64,000 bases of DNA from CBDBCU01 sp965203435 (lineage in GTDB: Bacteria; Chloroflexota; Dehalococcoidia; Lucifugimonadales; UBA3495): assembly GCA_965203435.1 (NCBI GenBank), contig CBDBCU010000006.1, positions 124,001-188,000 on the forward strand. The letters are read 5' to 3'. Both the position numbers and the translations under genes were made by a program. The notes below the pieces were generated by a model. That model was not told the origin of the DNA. It was given only the letters and a program-made list of their open reading frames with translations, and did no database searches. Positions 1 to 7,301 of the stretch are shown here, one piece after another (within the stretch, counting starts at the first letter, position 1; every line of letters begins with the position of its first letter).

Positions 1-1
1 C

Positions 2-295
2 GGAAGGGGCGCGCGGTCGGTAGTAGTCAAGGGCGGCCACCGGGCCGGGCCGGCCGTCGACCTGTTCTATGATGGTGTCCGCTTTCAGGAGTTCACCGCC
101 CCCCGTTTGGACACCCGAAACACTCACGGCACCGGCTGCACCTTTGCCGCCGCCATAGCCGCCGGCCTGGCCCGGGGCCAAGACCTGATGGCCGCCGTAG
201 CCCAAGCCAAGGACTATGTTACTGAAGCTATCCGCCACGCCTACCCCCTGGGGCAGGGCCACGGGCCGCTGCACCACTTTTATAAAGTGTGGTAG
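2..295 (+). CDS. thiD: Hydroxymethylpyrimidine/phosphomethylpyrimidine kinase, C-terminal part (cut by window start)
   Basis: Only the last 97 codons are present; the frame is open from base 2. The segment carries the ribokinase-fold anion-hole motif NTHGTGC (residues DTRNTHGTGCTFAAAIAAGL), followed by the helix QAKDYVTEAIRHAYPLGQGHGP that is typical of ThiD. ThiD phosphorylates HMP and HMP-phosphate in cytosolic thiamine pyrophosphate synthesis. No other thi gene is visible, because the upstream context is outside the window. The identity is secure from this end; whether the full protein is fused to ThiE or another domain cannot be seen. Confidence 0.88.
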   Translation, partial: GRGARSVVVKGGHRAGPAVDLFYDGVRFQEFTAPRLDTRNTHGTGCTFAAAIAAGLARGQDLMAAVAQAKDYVTEAIRHAYPLGQGHGPLHHFYKVW

Positions 296-334
296 CCGGC
301 CGCCCTTATCGCTAATTGCTGAGGAGGGAAAGCA

Positions 335-688
335 ATGGGCATCTTTTACCAGGACATCGGCTTGGTCGCCAAAGACGGCGCGCAAATCGCGGAAGTAACC
401 GCTATGGTGGACACCGGCAGCGTCTATACCTTTGTGCCGGCTCCGACGCTGGAAAATCTGGGGATTGCCCCGGAGTGGAGCAGGCAGTTTGAGCTGCCGG
501 ACGGGCGGGAGGTGGAGTATGGCTTGGCTGAGGTGCGTATCCGTCTCCGGGGGCTGGAGCGTACCAATGTCTGCATCTTTGGCCCGCCGGACTGCGAACC
601 GCTGTTGGGCGTCGTTACCTTGGGAAGTTTTGGACTGGCCGCTGACCCGGTGAACGGGCGGCTGGTGCCGGCCCGGATGTTTCTCTGA
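335..688 (+). CDS. Retropepsin-like (clan AA) aspartic protease family protein
   Basis: A 117-residue protein. Seen: one active-site-type motif, MVDTGSVYTFVP (D-T-G-S), near residue 27, a matching second half LGVVTLGSFGLAADPVNGRLVP near the C-terminus, and no signal peptide or membrane segment. Known: single-domain clan AA proteases of this size act as homodimers. The start is supported by GGAGGG about 7 bases upstream of ATG 335. It lies 39 bp after thiD on the same strand and could be cotranscribed. The substrate cannot be inferred; it may be a peptidase of small proteins or a non-catalytic relative. Confidence 0.7.
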   Translation: MGIFYQDIGLVAKDGAQIAEVTAMVDTGSVYTFVPAPTLENLGIAPEWSRQFELPDGREVEYGLAEVRIRLRGLERTNVCIFGPPDCEPLLGVVTLGSFGLAADPVNGRLVPARMFL

Positions 689-709
689 AATGCCCCTTTT
701 CAATTAGGG

Positions 710-715
710 TATAAT
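710..715 (+). promoter_or_regulatory. Candidate -10 box upstream of ileS
   Basis: A perfect TATAAT lies 44 bases before the preferred ileS start. No convincing -35 sequence is found 16-18 bases upstream, so this is only a candidate. Confidence 0.4.
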
Positions 716-758
716 ACCCCCGAACAACCCATCCTTAACCCGTCGAGGTTTGCCTGCA

Positions 759-3700
759 ATGTTCACGCCCGTACCCAGCCGCGTCAGTATGCCGGAACTG
801 GATTCCCGGATCTTGCAATACTGGAAGGAGCGGGATGTTTTCCGCCGCACGGAGACGGAACGCCCCGACGCTCCCCTGTTTATGCTCTACGAAGGCCCGC
901 CCACGGCCAACGGCAGCCCGGGCATCCACCACGTCCTGGCCCGCGTCTTTAAGGATGTCATCTGCCGCTACCGCACCATGAAAGGCTACCGCTGCCTCCG
1001 CAAGGGCGGCTGGGATACCCACGGCCTGCCCGTGGAACTGGAAGTCGAAAAGGAACTCGGCCTCACTTCCAAGCGGGAAATCGAGGAGTACGGCATCGAG
1101 AACTTCAACCGCCAGTGCCGGGAAAGCGTGTTCCGCTATGTCAAGGAGTGGGAGGAGCTGACCGACCGGATCGGTTTCTGGGTCGATATGGAACATCCCT
1201 ATGTCACCCTGGACAACGACTTTATCGAAACCGGCTGGTGGATTATCAAAGAGCTGTGGGATAAAGGTCTCCTTTACGAAGGACTGCGCGGCACTCCCCA
1301 CTGTCCCCGCTGCGAAACCAGCCTCAGCTCCCACGAAGTAGCCCTCGGCTATCAGGAAAACACGCCCGATCCGTCGGTGTTTATCAAATTCCTGCTGACG
1401 GAACCGGCCGCCGGCCTGCCGGTTGACGGCAGCATTCCCACCTACCTGCTGGCTTGGACGACTACCCCTTGGACGCTGCCCGGCAATACCGCCCTGGCCG
1501 TGGCTGCCGCCGCCAATTATGCCATCGTCGAGCTGGCACGGGAGGGGCAAACGGAGCGGCTGATTCTGGCGGCGGAACTGCTGGAATCCGCCCTGCGGCA
1601 AGAATACCGGGTAGTGGCTGCCGTCAAGGGCGCGGATTTGGTGGGAACCGGCTATCGGCCGCTCTACCCGCCGGCCGACTATGGCACGGAAATCCGCCGC
1701 TTTGTCCGCCGGCCCGGCCCCGGCGGCGCCACGATTACCGAACTGGAAACCGTCGCCGCCCTGGATCCCCGGGTTGTGGCCGGCGACTTTGTATCCCTGG
1801 AGGATGGCACCGGCCTGGTTCATATCGCCCCGGCTTTTGGCGACGAGGACTTGGGCCTGGGCCGCGACCGGGAATTGGCCTTTGTCCAACCGGTGGATTT
1901 GAGCGGCCGCATTACCGGCAACTATCCCTTTGCCGGCCAATTCGTCAAAGACGCCGACAGTGCCATTATGCAGGACTTGGCCGCCCGGGGCCTGCTCTAT
2001 CACCGGGATACCTATCGCCATACCTATCCCTTCTGCTGGCGCTGCGACACCCCCCTCCTCTACTACGCCAAATCCTCCTGGTACATCCGCACCACCGCCC
2101 ACAAAGACCGCCTGGTCAGCTACAACAGCGGCATCAACTGGTATCCCGACTACATCCGGGAGGGCCGGTTCGGGGAATGGCTGCGGAACAATGTGGATTG
2201 GGCCATTTCCCGGGAGCGCTATTGGGGTACCCCCCTGCCCATCTGGCAGTGCCGGGCCTGCGGCCACCGGGTCTGCATCGGCAGCGTCGCCGAATTGAAA
2301 GCCGCCGCCCTTCCCGGTCAGCAAGACCGGGTGGACAATTTGGATTTGCATCGTCCCTATGTGGATGATATAGCCTTGGCCTGCCCGGTGGCCGATTGCG
2401 GCGGCGAAATGCGCCGCATCCCGGAAGTAATGGACGCCTGGTTTGACTCCGGCGCGATGCCCTTTGCCCAGTGGCATTATCCCTTTGACAATCCGGGCAT
2501 TGACACCGACGGCCGCTTTCCCGCCGATTACATCTGCGAGGCCGTCGACCAGACCCGCGGCTGGTTTTACAGCCTCCACGCCTTGGCTACCCTGCTCAAG
2601 GAACAGCCCTCTTACCGCAATGTCATCTGCCTGGGGCTGATTCTGGACGGGCGCGGGCAAAAGATGAGCAAGCACGTGGGCAATGTGGTGCAGCCGGCGA
2701 CGGTGCTGGACGCCCACGGGGCCGATGCCCTGCGCTGGTATCTCTTTACCGCCTCCCATCCCGGCGAACCTCGCCGCTTTTCCGACCGCCTGGTCAACGA
2801 AACCCTGCGCCGGGTGCTGCTGACCCTCTGGAATGTCAATTCCTTTTTTACCAACTACGCCGCCATCGACCAGTTCCATCCGGAGCAGATTCCCGCCGAC
2901 TGGCGGCCCGAAACCGAACTGGATCGCTGGGTGCTGGCCGAGCTTAATCTGCTGGTGTCCCAGGTGGACGGCTATCTGGACGCCTACAATCCCACGGATG
3001 CCGGCCGCCGCATTCAGGAGTTCATTGACCAGCTTTCCAACTGGTATGTGCGCCGCAGCCGCCGCCGGTTCTGGAAAAGCGAAAACGACAGCGACAAGTT
3101 GGCGGCCTACGCTACCCTGTACCAGTGTCTGGTCACCGTGGCCCGCCTGATGGCCCCCTTGGCCCCCTTTATGGCGGAGGAACTGTACCGCAGCCTGGTC
3201 TGCGCCGTGAACCCGGCGGCCCCGGACAGCGTCCACCTCGCCGCCTACCCCACGGCCGACGAATCCCTGATCGACCGGGATTTGATGGCCGCCACCCGCC
3301 TGGCCATGCAGGTCGCCAGTATGGGCCGGGCCGCCCGGGCCAAAGCCGGCGTCAAGGTGCGTCAGCCCCTGGCCCAAGTGCAGGTCTGCGGCCGGGCCGA
3401 CTACCTGAACCAGGTTGGCCCGCAGATTCTCGAGGAACTCAACATCAAGGAATTGACGATTCTCGAGGATGACGCCGCCTATCAGGAACGGGTGCGGTCG
3501 GCGGCCCAAGCCCAAGGGGAAACCGAATTTTCCGGCCACGGCATCTATCCGGTGGACGACTATTGGGTATCCATTGAGCCGGGCTGTCTCGTGGCCCTTG
3601 ACGCCCGGATTACTCCGGAACTGGCCGCGGAGGGGCTGGCCCGGGAATTGGCCCACCGCATCCAGGGCCTGCGCCGCAATGCCCGCTTTGAGTTGACCGA

Positions 3701-3884
3701 CCGCATTATTGCCTACTACCAGGGCCCGGCGGAAGTGGCGGAGGTGATGCAGACCCACGCCGCCTACATCCAGCAGGAAACCTTGAGCGATGAACTGGTC
3801 GCCGCCCCCCCGCCGGCGGAGGCCCAGTCCGAAACCCAAAAAGTCGAGGGCATGGCAGTAACCCTCGGCGTCCGCCGCGTCTAG
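759..3884 (+). CDS. ileS: Isoleucyl-tRNA synthetase, type 2 (IleRS2)
   Basis: Charges tRNA-Ile with isoleucine in the cytosol. The product is 1041 residues from ATG 759; a TTG at 750 in the same frame is a weaker start, as GAGG lies about 11 bases before the ATG. The class I signature reads GPPTANGSPGIHH (residues 46-58), where the HIGH position is G-I-H-H instead of H-x-G-H. KMSKH is at 635-639. The editing domain with TTTPW is present, and the C-terminus is the eukaryote-like type 2 tail without the zinc finger of type 1 enzymes. Known: type 2 enzymes are usually mupirocin-tolerant. It is the only ileS seen here. Identity is very sure; drug tolerance is inference. Confidence 0.97.
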   Translation: MFTPVPSRVSMPELDSRILQYWKERDVFRRTETERPDAPLFMLYEGPPTANGSPGIHHVLARVFKDVICRYRTMKGYRCLRKGGWDTHGLPVELEVEKELGLTSKREIEEYGIENFNRQCRESVFRYVKEWEELTDRIGFWVDMEHPYVTLDNDFIETGWWIIKELWDKGLLYEGLRGTPHCPRCETSLSSHEVALGYQENTPDPSVFIKFLLTEPAAGLPVDGSIPTYLLAWTTTPWTLPGNTALAVAAAANYAIVELAREGQTERLILAAELLESALRQEYRVVAAVKGADLVGTGYRPLYPPADYGTEIRRFVRRPGPGGATITELETVAALDPRVVAGDFVSLEDGTGLVHIAPAFGDEDLGLGRDRELAFVQPVDLSGRITGNYPFAGQFVKDADSAIMQDLAARGLLYHRDTYRHTYPFCWRCDTPLLYYAKSSWYIRTTAHKDRLVSYNSGINWYPDYIREGRFGEWLRNNVDWAISRERYWGTPLPIWQCRACGHRVCIGSVAELKAAALPGQQDRVDNLDLHRPYVDDIALACPVADCGGEMRRIPEVMDAWFDSGAMPFAQWHYPFDNPGIDTDGRFPADYICEAVDQTRGWFYSLHALATLLKEQPSYRNVICLGLILDGRGQKMSKHVGNVVQPATVLDAHGADALRWYLFTASHPGEPRRFSDRLVNETLRRVLLTLWNVNSFFTNYAAIDQFHPEQIPADWRPETELDRWVLAELNLLVSQVDGYLDAYNPTDAGRRIQEFIDQLSNWYVRRSRRRFWKSENDSDKLAAYATLYQCLVTVARLMAPLAPFMAEELYRSLVCAVNPAAPDSVHLAAYPTADESLIDRDLMAATRLAMQVASMGRAARAKAGVKVRQPLAQVQVCGRADYLNQVGPQILEELNIKELTILEDDAAYQERVRSAAQAQGETEFSGHGIYPVDDYWVSIEPGCLVALDARITPELAAEGLARELAHRIQGLRRNARFELTDRIIAYYQGPAEVAEVMQTHAAYIQQETLSDELVAAPPPAEAQSETQKVEGMAVTLGVRRV

Positions 3885-3924
3885 CGGTTGTCTAGGGAAT
3901 TGCCCGTTCTGCGGTGGGGTATTT

Positions 3925-3952
3925 CCGCTCATCCTGAACTTGTTGAAGGACG
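3925..3952 (+). repeat. Family B palindromic repeat
   Basis: CCGCTCATCCTGAACTTGTT followed by GAAGGACG is an imperfect palindrome found about eleven times in the window. Here it sits between ileS and mutM, ending 39 bases before the mutM start. Confidence 0.85.
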
Positions 3953-3991
3953 AATATCCCACAATGGAACGGAATCCAAAGGAATCATCCT

Positions 3992-4810
3992 ATGCCCGAA
4001 CTCCCGGAAGTAGAAAATGCCCGGCAAGTCCTGATTAAATTCGGCTTGCCGGGCCGTACCTTTGCCAAGGTCCAAGTCGGTTGGGCCAACTGCGTCAAGG
4101 GCGGCTCCGTCGAGGATTTTGTCCTGGATCTGCCCGGCCGCCGGATTGGGGAAATCGACCGCCGCGGCAAATACCTGCTGCTGTCCCTCGATTCGGAGGA
4201 AACCCTGATTATCCACTTGGGAATGACCGGCGGCTTGAAAGTGCAGCCGGCGGATCAACCGGCTGACCCGCTGGTGCGCCATATCTTTGCTTTGGATGAT
4301 GGCCGGGAATTGCGTTTCCGCGATCCCCGCAAGTTCGGACACCTGCGCTTGACCGCCGACTTGAGCCAAGCCTTGCCGGCCTTTGGCCCGGAACCCCTGT
4401 CCCCGGCCTTTACCCCGGAAATCCTGGCGGCCAACCTGCAAAGCCACAATGCCCCCCTCAAGGCAATGCTGCTGGAGCAGTCCATCGTCGCCGGCTTGGG
4501 CAACCTTTATGTGGACGAATCCCTCTATCTTTCCGGCCTGCATCCCTTGCGCCCGGCCAACTCTCTCGACGCGGCGGAAATTCCCCGTCTGCACGGCAGT
4601 ATCGTCACCGCCCTGCAATCAGCCACCGCCCAATACAATCAGGCCCGGGAAACCGAATGGCCCGACCCGCCCTCGGCCCTGCATACCTGGACTATCCCCC
4701 GCAAGGACGGCGCGCCCTGCCCCCAATGCCAAAACCCCATAGCCGGCATCCGGATCCGCGGCCGGGGAACTTTCTTTTGCCCGGGTTGCCAAGGCGAAAC
4801 GGCGCAGTAG
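3992..4810 (+). CDS. mutM: Formamidopyrimidine-DNA glycosylase (8-oxoguanine glycosylase/AP lyase)
   Basis: Base-excision repair enzyme that removes 8-oxoguanine and formamidopyrimidines and nicks the abasic site. The 272 residues begin MPELPEVE, so the catalytic Pro (residue 2) and Glu (residue 3) are in place. RGKYLLL near residue 57 holds the conserved Lys. The C-terminal zinc finger is complete (CPQC, 16 residues, CPGC) with the R-x-R of the finger between. Length is normal for the family. A Family B repeat separates it from ileS, so independent transcription is possible. Confidence 0.97.
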   Translation: MPELPEVENARQVLIKFGLPGRTFAKVQVGWANCVKGGSVEDFVLDLPGRRIGEIDRRGKYLLLSLDSEETLIIHLGMTGGLKVQPADQPADPLVRHIFALDDGRELRFRDPRKFGHLRLTADLSQALPAFGPEPLSPAFTPEILAANLQSHNAPLKAMLLEQSIVAGLGNLYVDESLYLSGLHPLRPANSLDAAEIPRLHGSIVTALQSATAQYNQARETEWPDPPSALHTWTIPRKDGAPCPQCQNPIAGIRIRGRGTFFCPGCQGETAQ

Positions 4811-4857
4811 CAAAGAGGGCGGTTTGGCGCGTTACGTTCTGTCGCCGGGTATTGCTT

Positions 4858-4887
4858 CCGCTCCTCCTGAACTTGTTGCAGGATGAA
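4858..4887 (+). repeat. Family B palindromic repeat
   Basis: Variant with perfect inner symmetry, CTCCTGAACTTGTTGCAGGA, downstream of mutM. Confidence 0.8.
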
Positions 4888-4901
4888 TAGCGGCAGCAGG
4901 A

Positions 4902-4926
4902 CAAAACCCCTTGGCGCGGGGTTTTG
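4902..4926 (-). terminator. Bidirectional Rho-independent terminator
   Basis: A 9-bp perfect stem, CAAAACCCC / GGGGTTTTG, with a 7-base loop. T-tracts are available on both strands, so it can end both mutM (plus) and the PaREP1 gene (minus) that converge here. Confidence 0.65.
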
Positions 4927-4931
4927 CCGCC

Positions 4932-5297
4932 TTACTCTACTTCCAGCAGCGGCTCCAGCTTGCCCAGCAACTCTTGAACGAATTGCAGGTGCCGGCGTAC
5001 CGCCCGGCGCCGCATCCAGTTTTCATAAAAATTGGAATGCAGCCGGGACGCCTGGTGAAACCGGTCGGACAACTCTACATCCCCGGTCGCGTCCACCAGA
5101 TCCTCGATAACTTCGTACAAAAGCCGGTGGTGGCGGTGCGGCCAGCCCCGTTCCTCGGCCACGGCCTTGACCATCTGCGCCGCCGCGCCCCAACCCTTTT
5201 CCGAGGCTTGGCGCAAGTCCTCCTCAGCCAGATACTGATACGCCTTGCCCATCAGCTCCCGGCTGGCGTCGGCGTAACCACTGGTGGATTCCAGCAT
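4932..5297 (-). CDS. PaREP1-family (HEPN-like) protein, paralog 1
   Basis: A 121-residue all-helical protein. Motifs match the PaREP1 family (PF05942): QASEKGWGAAAQMVKAVAEE near residue 30, then W-x-H-x-x-H, then LHSNFYENWM. Known: these are HEPN-fold proteins of unsettled function, common in archaea and some Chloroflexota; no RNase activity should be assumed. Start ATG 5297 has GAGGAG 9 bases upstream. Two relatives lie at 12251-13057 and 14576-15106, sharing the W-x-H-x-x-H and H-x-NFYE-x-x-M core. It converges on mutM and ends at a bidirectional terminator. Confidence 0.8.
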   Translation of the reverse strand: MLESTSGYADASRELMGKAYQYLAEEDLRQASEKGWGAAAQMVKAVAEERGWPHRHHRLLYEVIEDLVDATGDVELSDRFHQASRLHSNFYENWMRRRAVRRHLQFVQELLGKLEPLLEVE

Positions 5298-5314
5298 TGG
5301 CGCAACTCCTCAAT

Positions 5315-5435
5315 TTACATGGATTAACCGGATATACTGGATTTTCCCCCTCCTGCTAGGCAAGATTCTTTCCCATCCGGCAAGAACCCTCAATAGCAGG
5401 CGAAAAATCCTGTCTATCCGGTTAATCCATGTTAA
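5315..5435. repeat. Family C inverted-repeat element 1
   Basis: About 120 bp with ends TTACATGGATTAACCGGATA and its near inverse TATCCGGTTAATCCATGTTA. The interior contains GATTCTTTCCCATCCGGCAA and CCTCAATAGCA, shared with element 2. It has no coding capacity. Confidence 0.85.
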
Positions 5436-5440
5436 ATCGC

Positions 5441-5827
5441 CTAGCTCGGCAGGCAAGCGGTGCTGGTGATTTCCACCAGGTTGTCCGCCGCGCCGAAGTT
5501 GGCGATGATGGCGGTGCGGGCCGGGTAGTCCTGGGGAAAGAACTCCCGATAAACCTCGTTGAACCCGGGCAAGTCCTCGGCCCGGGTTACATAACAGGTG
5601 TTGGTCAGCACATCGTCCAACGAAGCCCCGGCCGTTTCCAGAATCATCCGAATCCGCTCCAGGGCGTAGCGGGTCTGCTGCCGGATGCCGTCGCCGGTCT
5701 CGCCGGTAGCGGGATGGCGGCCGGTGCAGCCCTGGACAAAAACCAGGTCGCCGAACCGGGTGGCTTGGGACAGGGGATTGCTGCCCGGCGCCAAGTCCGG
5801 GCAGGTAATTATCTCTTTCCGCGGCAT
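5441..5827 (-). CDS. RidA family protein (enamine/imine deaminase, YjgF/UK114)
   Basis: A 128-residue protein of typical RidA length. Seen: FVQGCTGRHPATGE in the strand before the active site, the conserved Arg in YPARTAI near residue 106, and the Glu in LVEITSTA near residue 121. Known: RidA trimers hydrolyse reactive 2-aminoacrylate-type enamines formed by PLP enzymes. Start ATG 5827 follows GGGAGGAG. A Family C repeat lies just beyond its stop. Substrate preference cannot be read from the sequence; archetypal RidA is likely because the Arg is retained. Confidence 0.9.
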   Translation of the reverse strand: MPRKEIITCPDLAPGSNPLSQATRFGDLVFVQGCTGRHPATGETGDGIRQQTRYALERIRMILETAGASLDDVLTNTCYVTRAEDLPGFNEVYREFFPQDYPARTAIIANFGAADNLVEITSTACLPS

Positions 5828-5933
5828 ATCAATTCTCCTCCCGCCGATTTGACCGTTAACCTATGCCGGGCATAGTATAGACCGGCGGGATGTATGTCAA
5901 ATCAGAAACCGCCCCTTGCCGGAGTCGTCCCCT

Positions 5934-7094
5934 ATGCCGCCGGAAACCCCAACTACCCCCGCCGCCCCGGTGACCGCCGCGGCCCGCATCACCAGTCTCG
6001 ACCTGATTCGCGGCGGGGCGGTATTGGGCATCCTGCTGATGAACGCCGTATCTTTCAAGTACGGGTCGGTGCCTTACTGGAATATCAGCGCCGGCGGGAT
6101 GAATAACGGGCTGGATTGGGCGGTAGGGATTTTCGGCGAGATTTTCGTCGACCAGAAGTTTATGGGGCTGTTTTCCCTGCTGTTCGGCGCCGGCATTATG
6201 CTGTTCATTGACCGGGCCGCCGCCCGCAACCGCCATCCCGTCCTGCTGAACTTGTGGCGCAACGGCCTGCTGCTGCTTATGGGTCTCCTCCATTCCCTCT
6301 TGTGGCAAGGGGATGTGCTGGTAGTGTACGCCCTATCCGCCCTGTTTCTGCTGGCCCTGCGGAAACTGCCGGCCCAAGCCCTGATCATAATTGGCGCGGT
6401 TATTTTCCTGTTGACGGCGGCCAATGGCTTGCTGATGCAGTATATCGCCAACGCCGCCGCCGCGCCCCTGGCCGGCCTCTGGACACCCACCGACCTACCC
6501 TTGGGCCAAGGGGAACCGGTGGACAATCTGCTGCTCTTGATGACCCTGCTCAACTATTTTCTGCGGGGCTTGGGGCTGATCCTTATGGGGGCCGGCTTGT
6601 ACCGCGCCGGCTTTATGCACGGCGACCGGCCGGCCCGGACTTACTGGTTTACGGCCTTAATCGGATTAGGGCTTGGCCTGCCTTTGGCCGCCGCCGGCAT
6701 TGCCTTTACCGCCCTGAACGGATTCAGCCGGGAAGTCGCTTTTATCGGGCAAATTCCCAACACCGTTGGCACCATTCCCGCCGCCCTGGGCTATCTGAGC
6801 CTGATTGTCCTGTGGAACAAGAGCGGCGACACTTGGCTGAAAGGGCGGCTGCGCGCCGTAGGCCGGATGGCCTTGACCAACTATCTGACCCAAACCGTCC
6901 TGGGCGTCCTGATCTTGACCCACCTGCTGGCCGACGCCGCTATCGGCCGCAGTGGGGTACTGGTCTTTATCCTGGCGGTGTGGGTTTTGCAACTGGCATG
7001 GTCGGCGGCGTGGCTCAACCACTTCCGCTTTGGCCCCATGGAATGGCTCTGGCGGGTTGCCACCTACCGCCGCGGCCAGCCCCTGCGGCGATGA
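5934..7094 (+). CDS. DUF418 domain-containing integral membrane protein
   Basis: About 386 residues with 8 or more hydrophobic segments. The N-terminal signature RITSLDLIRGGAVLGILLMN and the segment FMGLFSLLFGAGIMLFIDR are typical of DUF418/YeiB-like proteins, and the C-terminal LTNYLTQTVLG-type motif is also present. Known: a membrane acyltransferase-like family of unknown role. ATG 5934 is chosen because GGAG lies 9 bases upstream; an in-frame TTG at 5916 is possible. It is divergent from the RidA gene across about 100 bp. Confidence 0.85.
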   Translation: MPPETPTTPAAPVTAAARITSLDLIRGGAVLGILLMNAVSFKYGSVPYWNISAGGMNNGLDWAVGIFGEIFVDQKFMGLFSLLFGAGIMLFIDRAAARNRHPVLLNLWRNGLLLLMGLLHSLLWQGDVLVVYALSALFLLALRKLPAQALIIIGAVIFLLTAANGLLMQYIANAAAAPLAGLWTPTDLPLGQGEPVDNLLLLMTLLNYFLRGLGLILMGAGLYRAGFMHGDRPARTYWFTALIGLGLGLPLAAAGIAFTALNGFSREVAFIGQIPNTVGTIPAALGYLSLIVLWNKSGDTWLKGRLRAVGRMALTNYLTQTVLGVLILTHLLADAAIGRSGVLVFILAVWVLQLAWSAAWLNHFRFGPMEWLWRVATYRRGQPLRR

Positions 7095-7097
7095 GAA

Positions 7098-7206
7098 TTA
7101 ACATGGATATACAGGATTATCGCTTGCTGTGTAAGGTTCTTTCCAACCCGGCCAGAATCCTCAATAGCAAAAAGCAAAATCCTGTCTATCCTGTCTATCC
7201 ATGTTT
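7098..7206. repeat. Family C inverted-repeat element 2
   Basis: Ends TTAACATGGATATACAGGAT and CCTGTCTATCCATGTT in inverted orientation. The interior (GGTTCTTTCC, CCTCAATAGCA) matches element 1. It starts 4 bases after the DUF418 stop. Confidence 0.85.
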
Positions 7207-7225
7207 GAATCCCCAAATTAACCGG

Positions 7226-7253
7226 TTGCAAAACCCGGTCAAAATTATATACA
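7226..7253 (+). promoter_or_regulatory. Sigma-70-type promoter for the EF-G-like gene
   Basis: TTGCAA, 16-base spacer, TATACA, ending 49 bases before the start codon. Confidence 0.5.
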
Positions 7254-7301
7254 ATCATTGGCAAAGTCGCGGACTACTCTGGTTAAGGGGGAAAACAGGC
7301 T

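Noticed and set aside
335..688. Retroviral or retrotransposon protease remnant
   Set aside because: The gene is a complete stand-alone clan AA protein with its own ribosome site and no reverse transcriptase or integrase nearby.
700..758. T-box leader for ileS
   Set aside because: The upstream gap is only about 70 bases, with no specifier stem or T-box sequence.
735..3962. 1075-codon open frame on the minus strand
   Set aside because: It is the antisense shadow of ileS. Its product is low-complexity Gly/Gln/His/Val-rich with no domain, a common effect of GC-rich codon bias.
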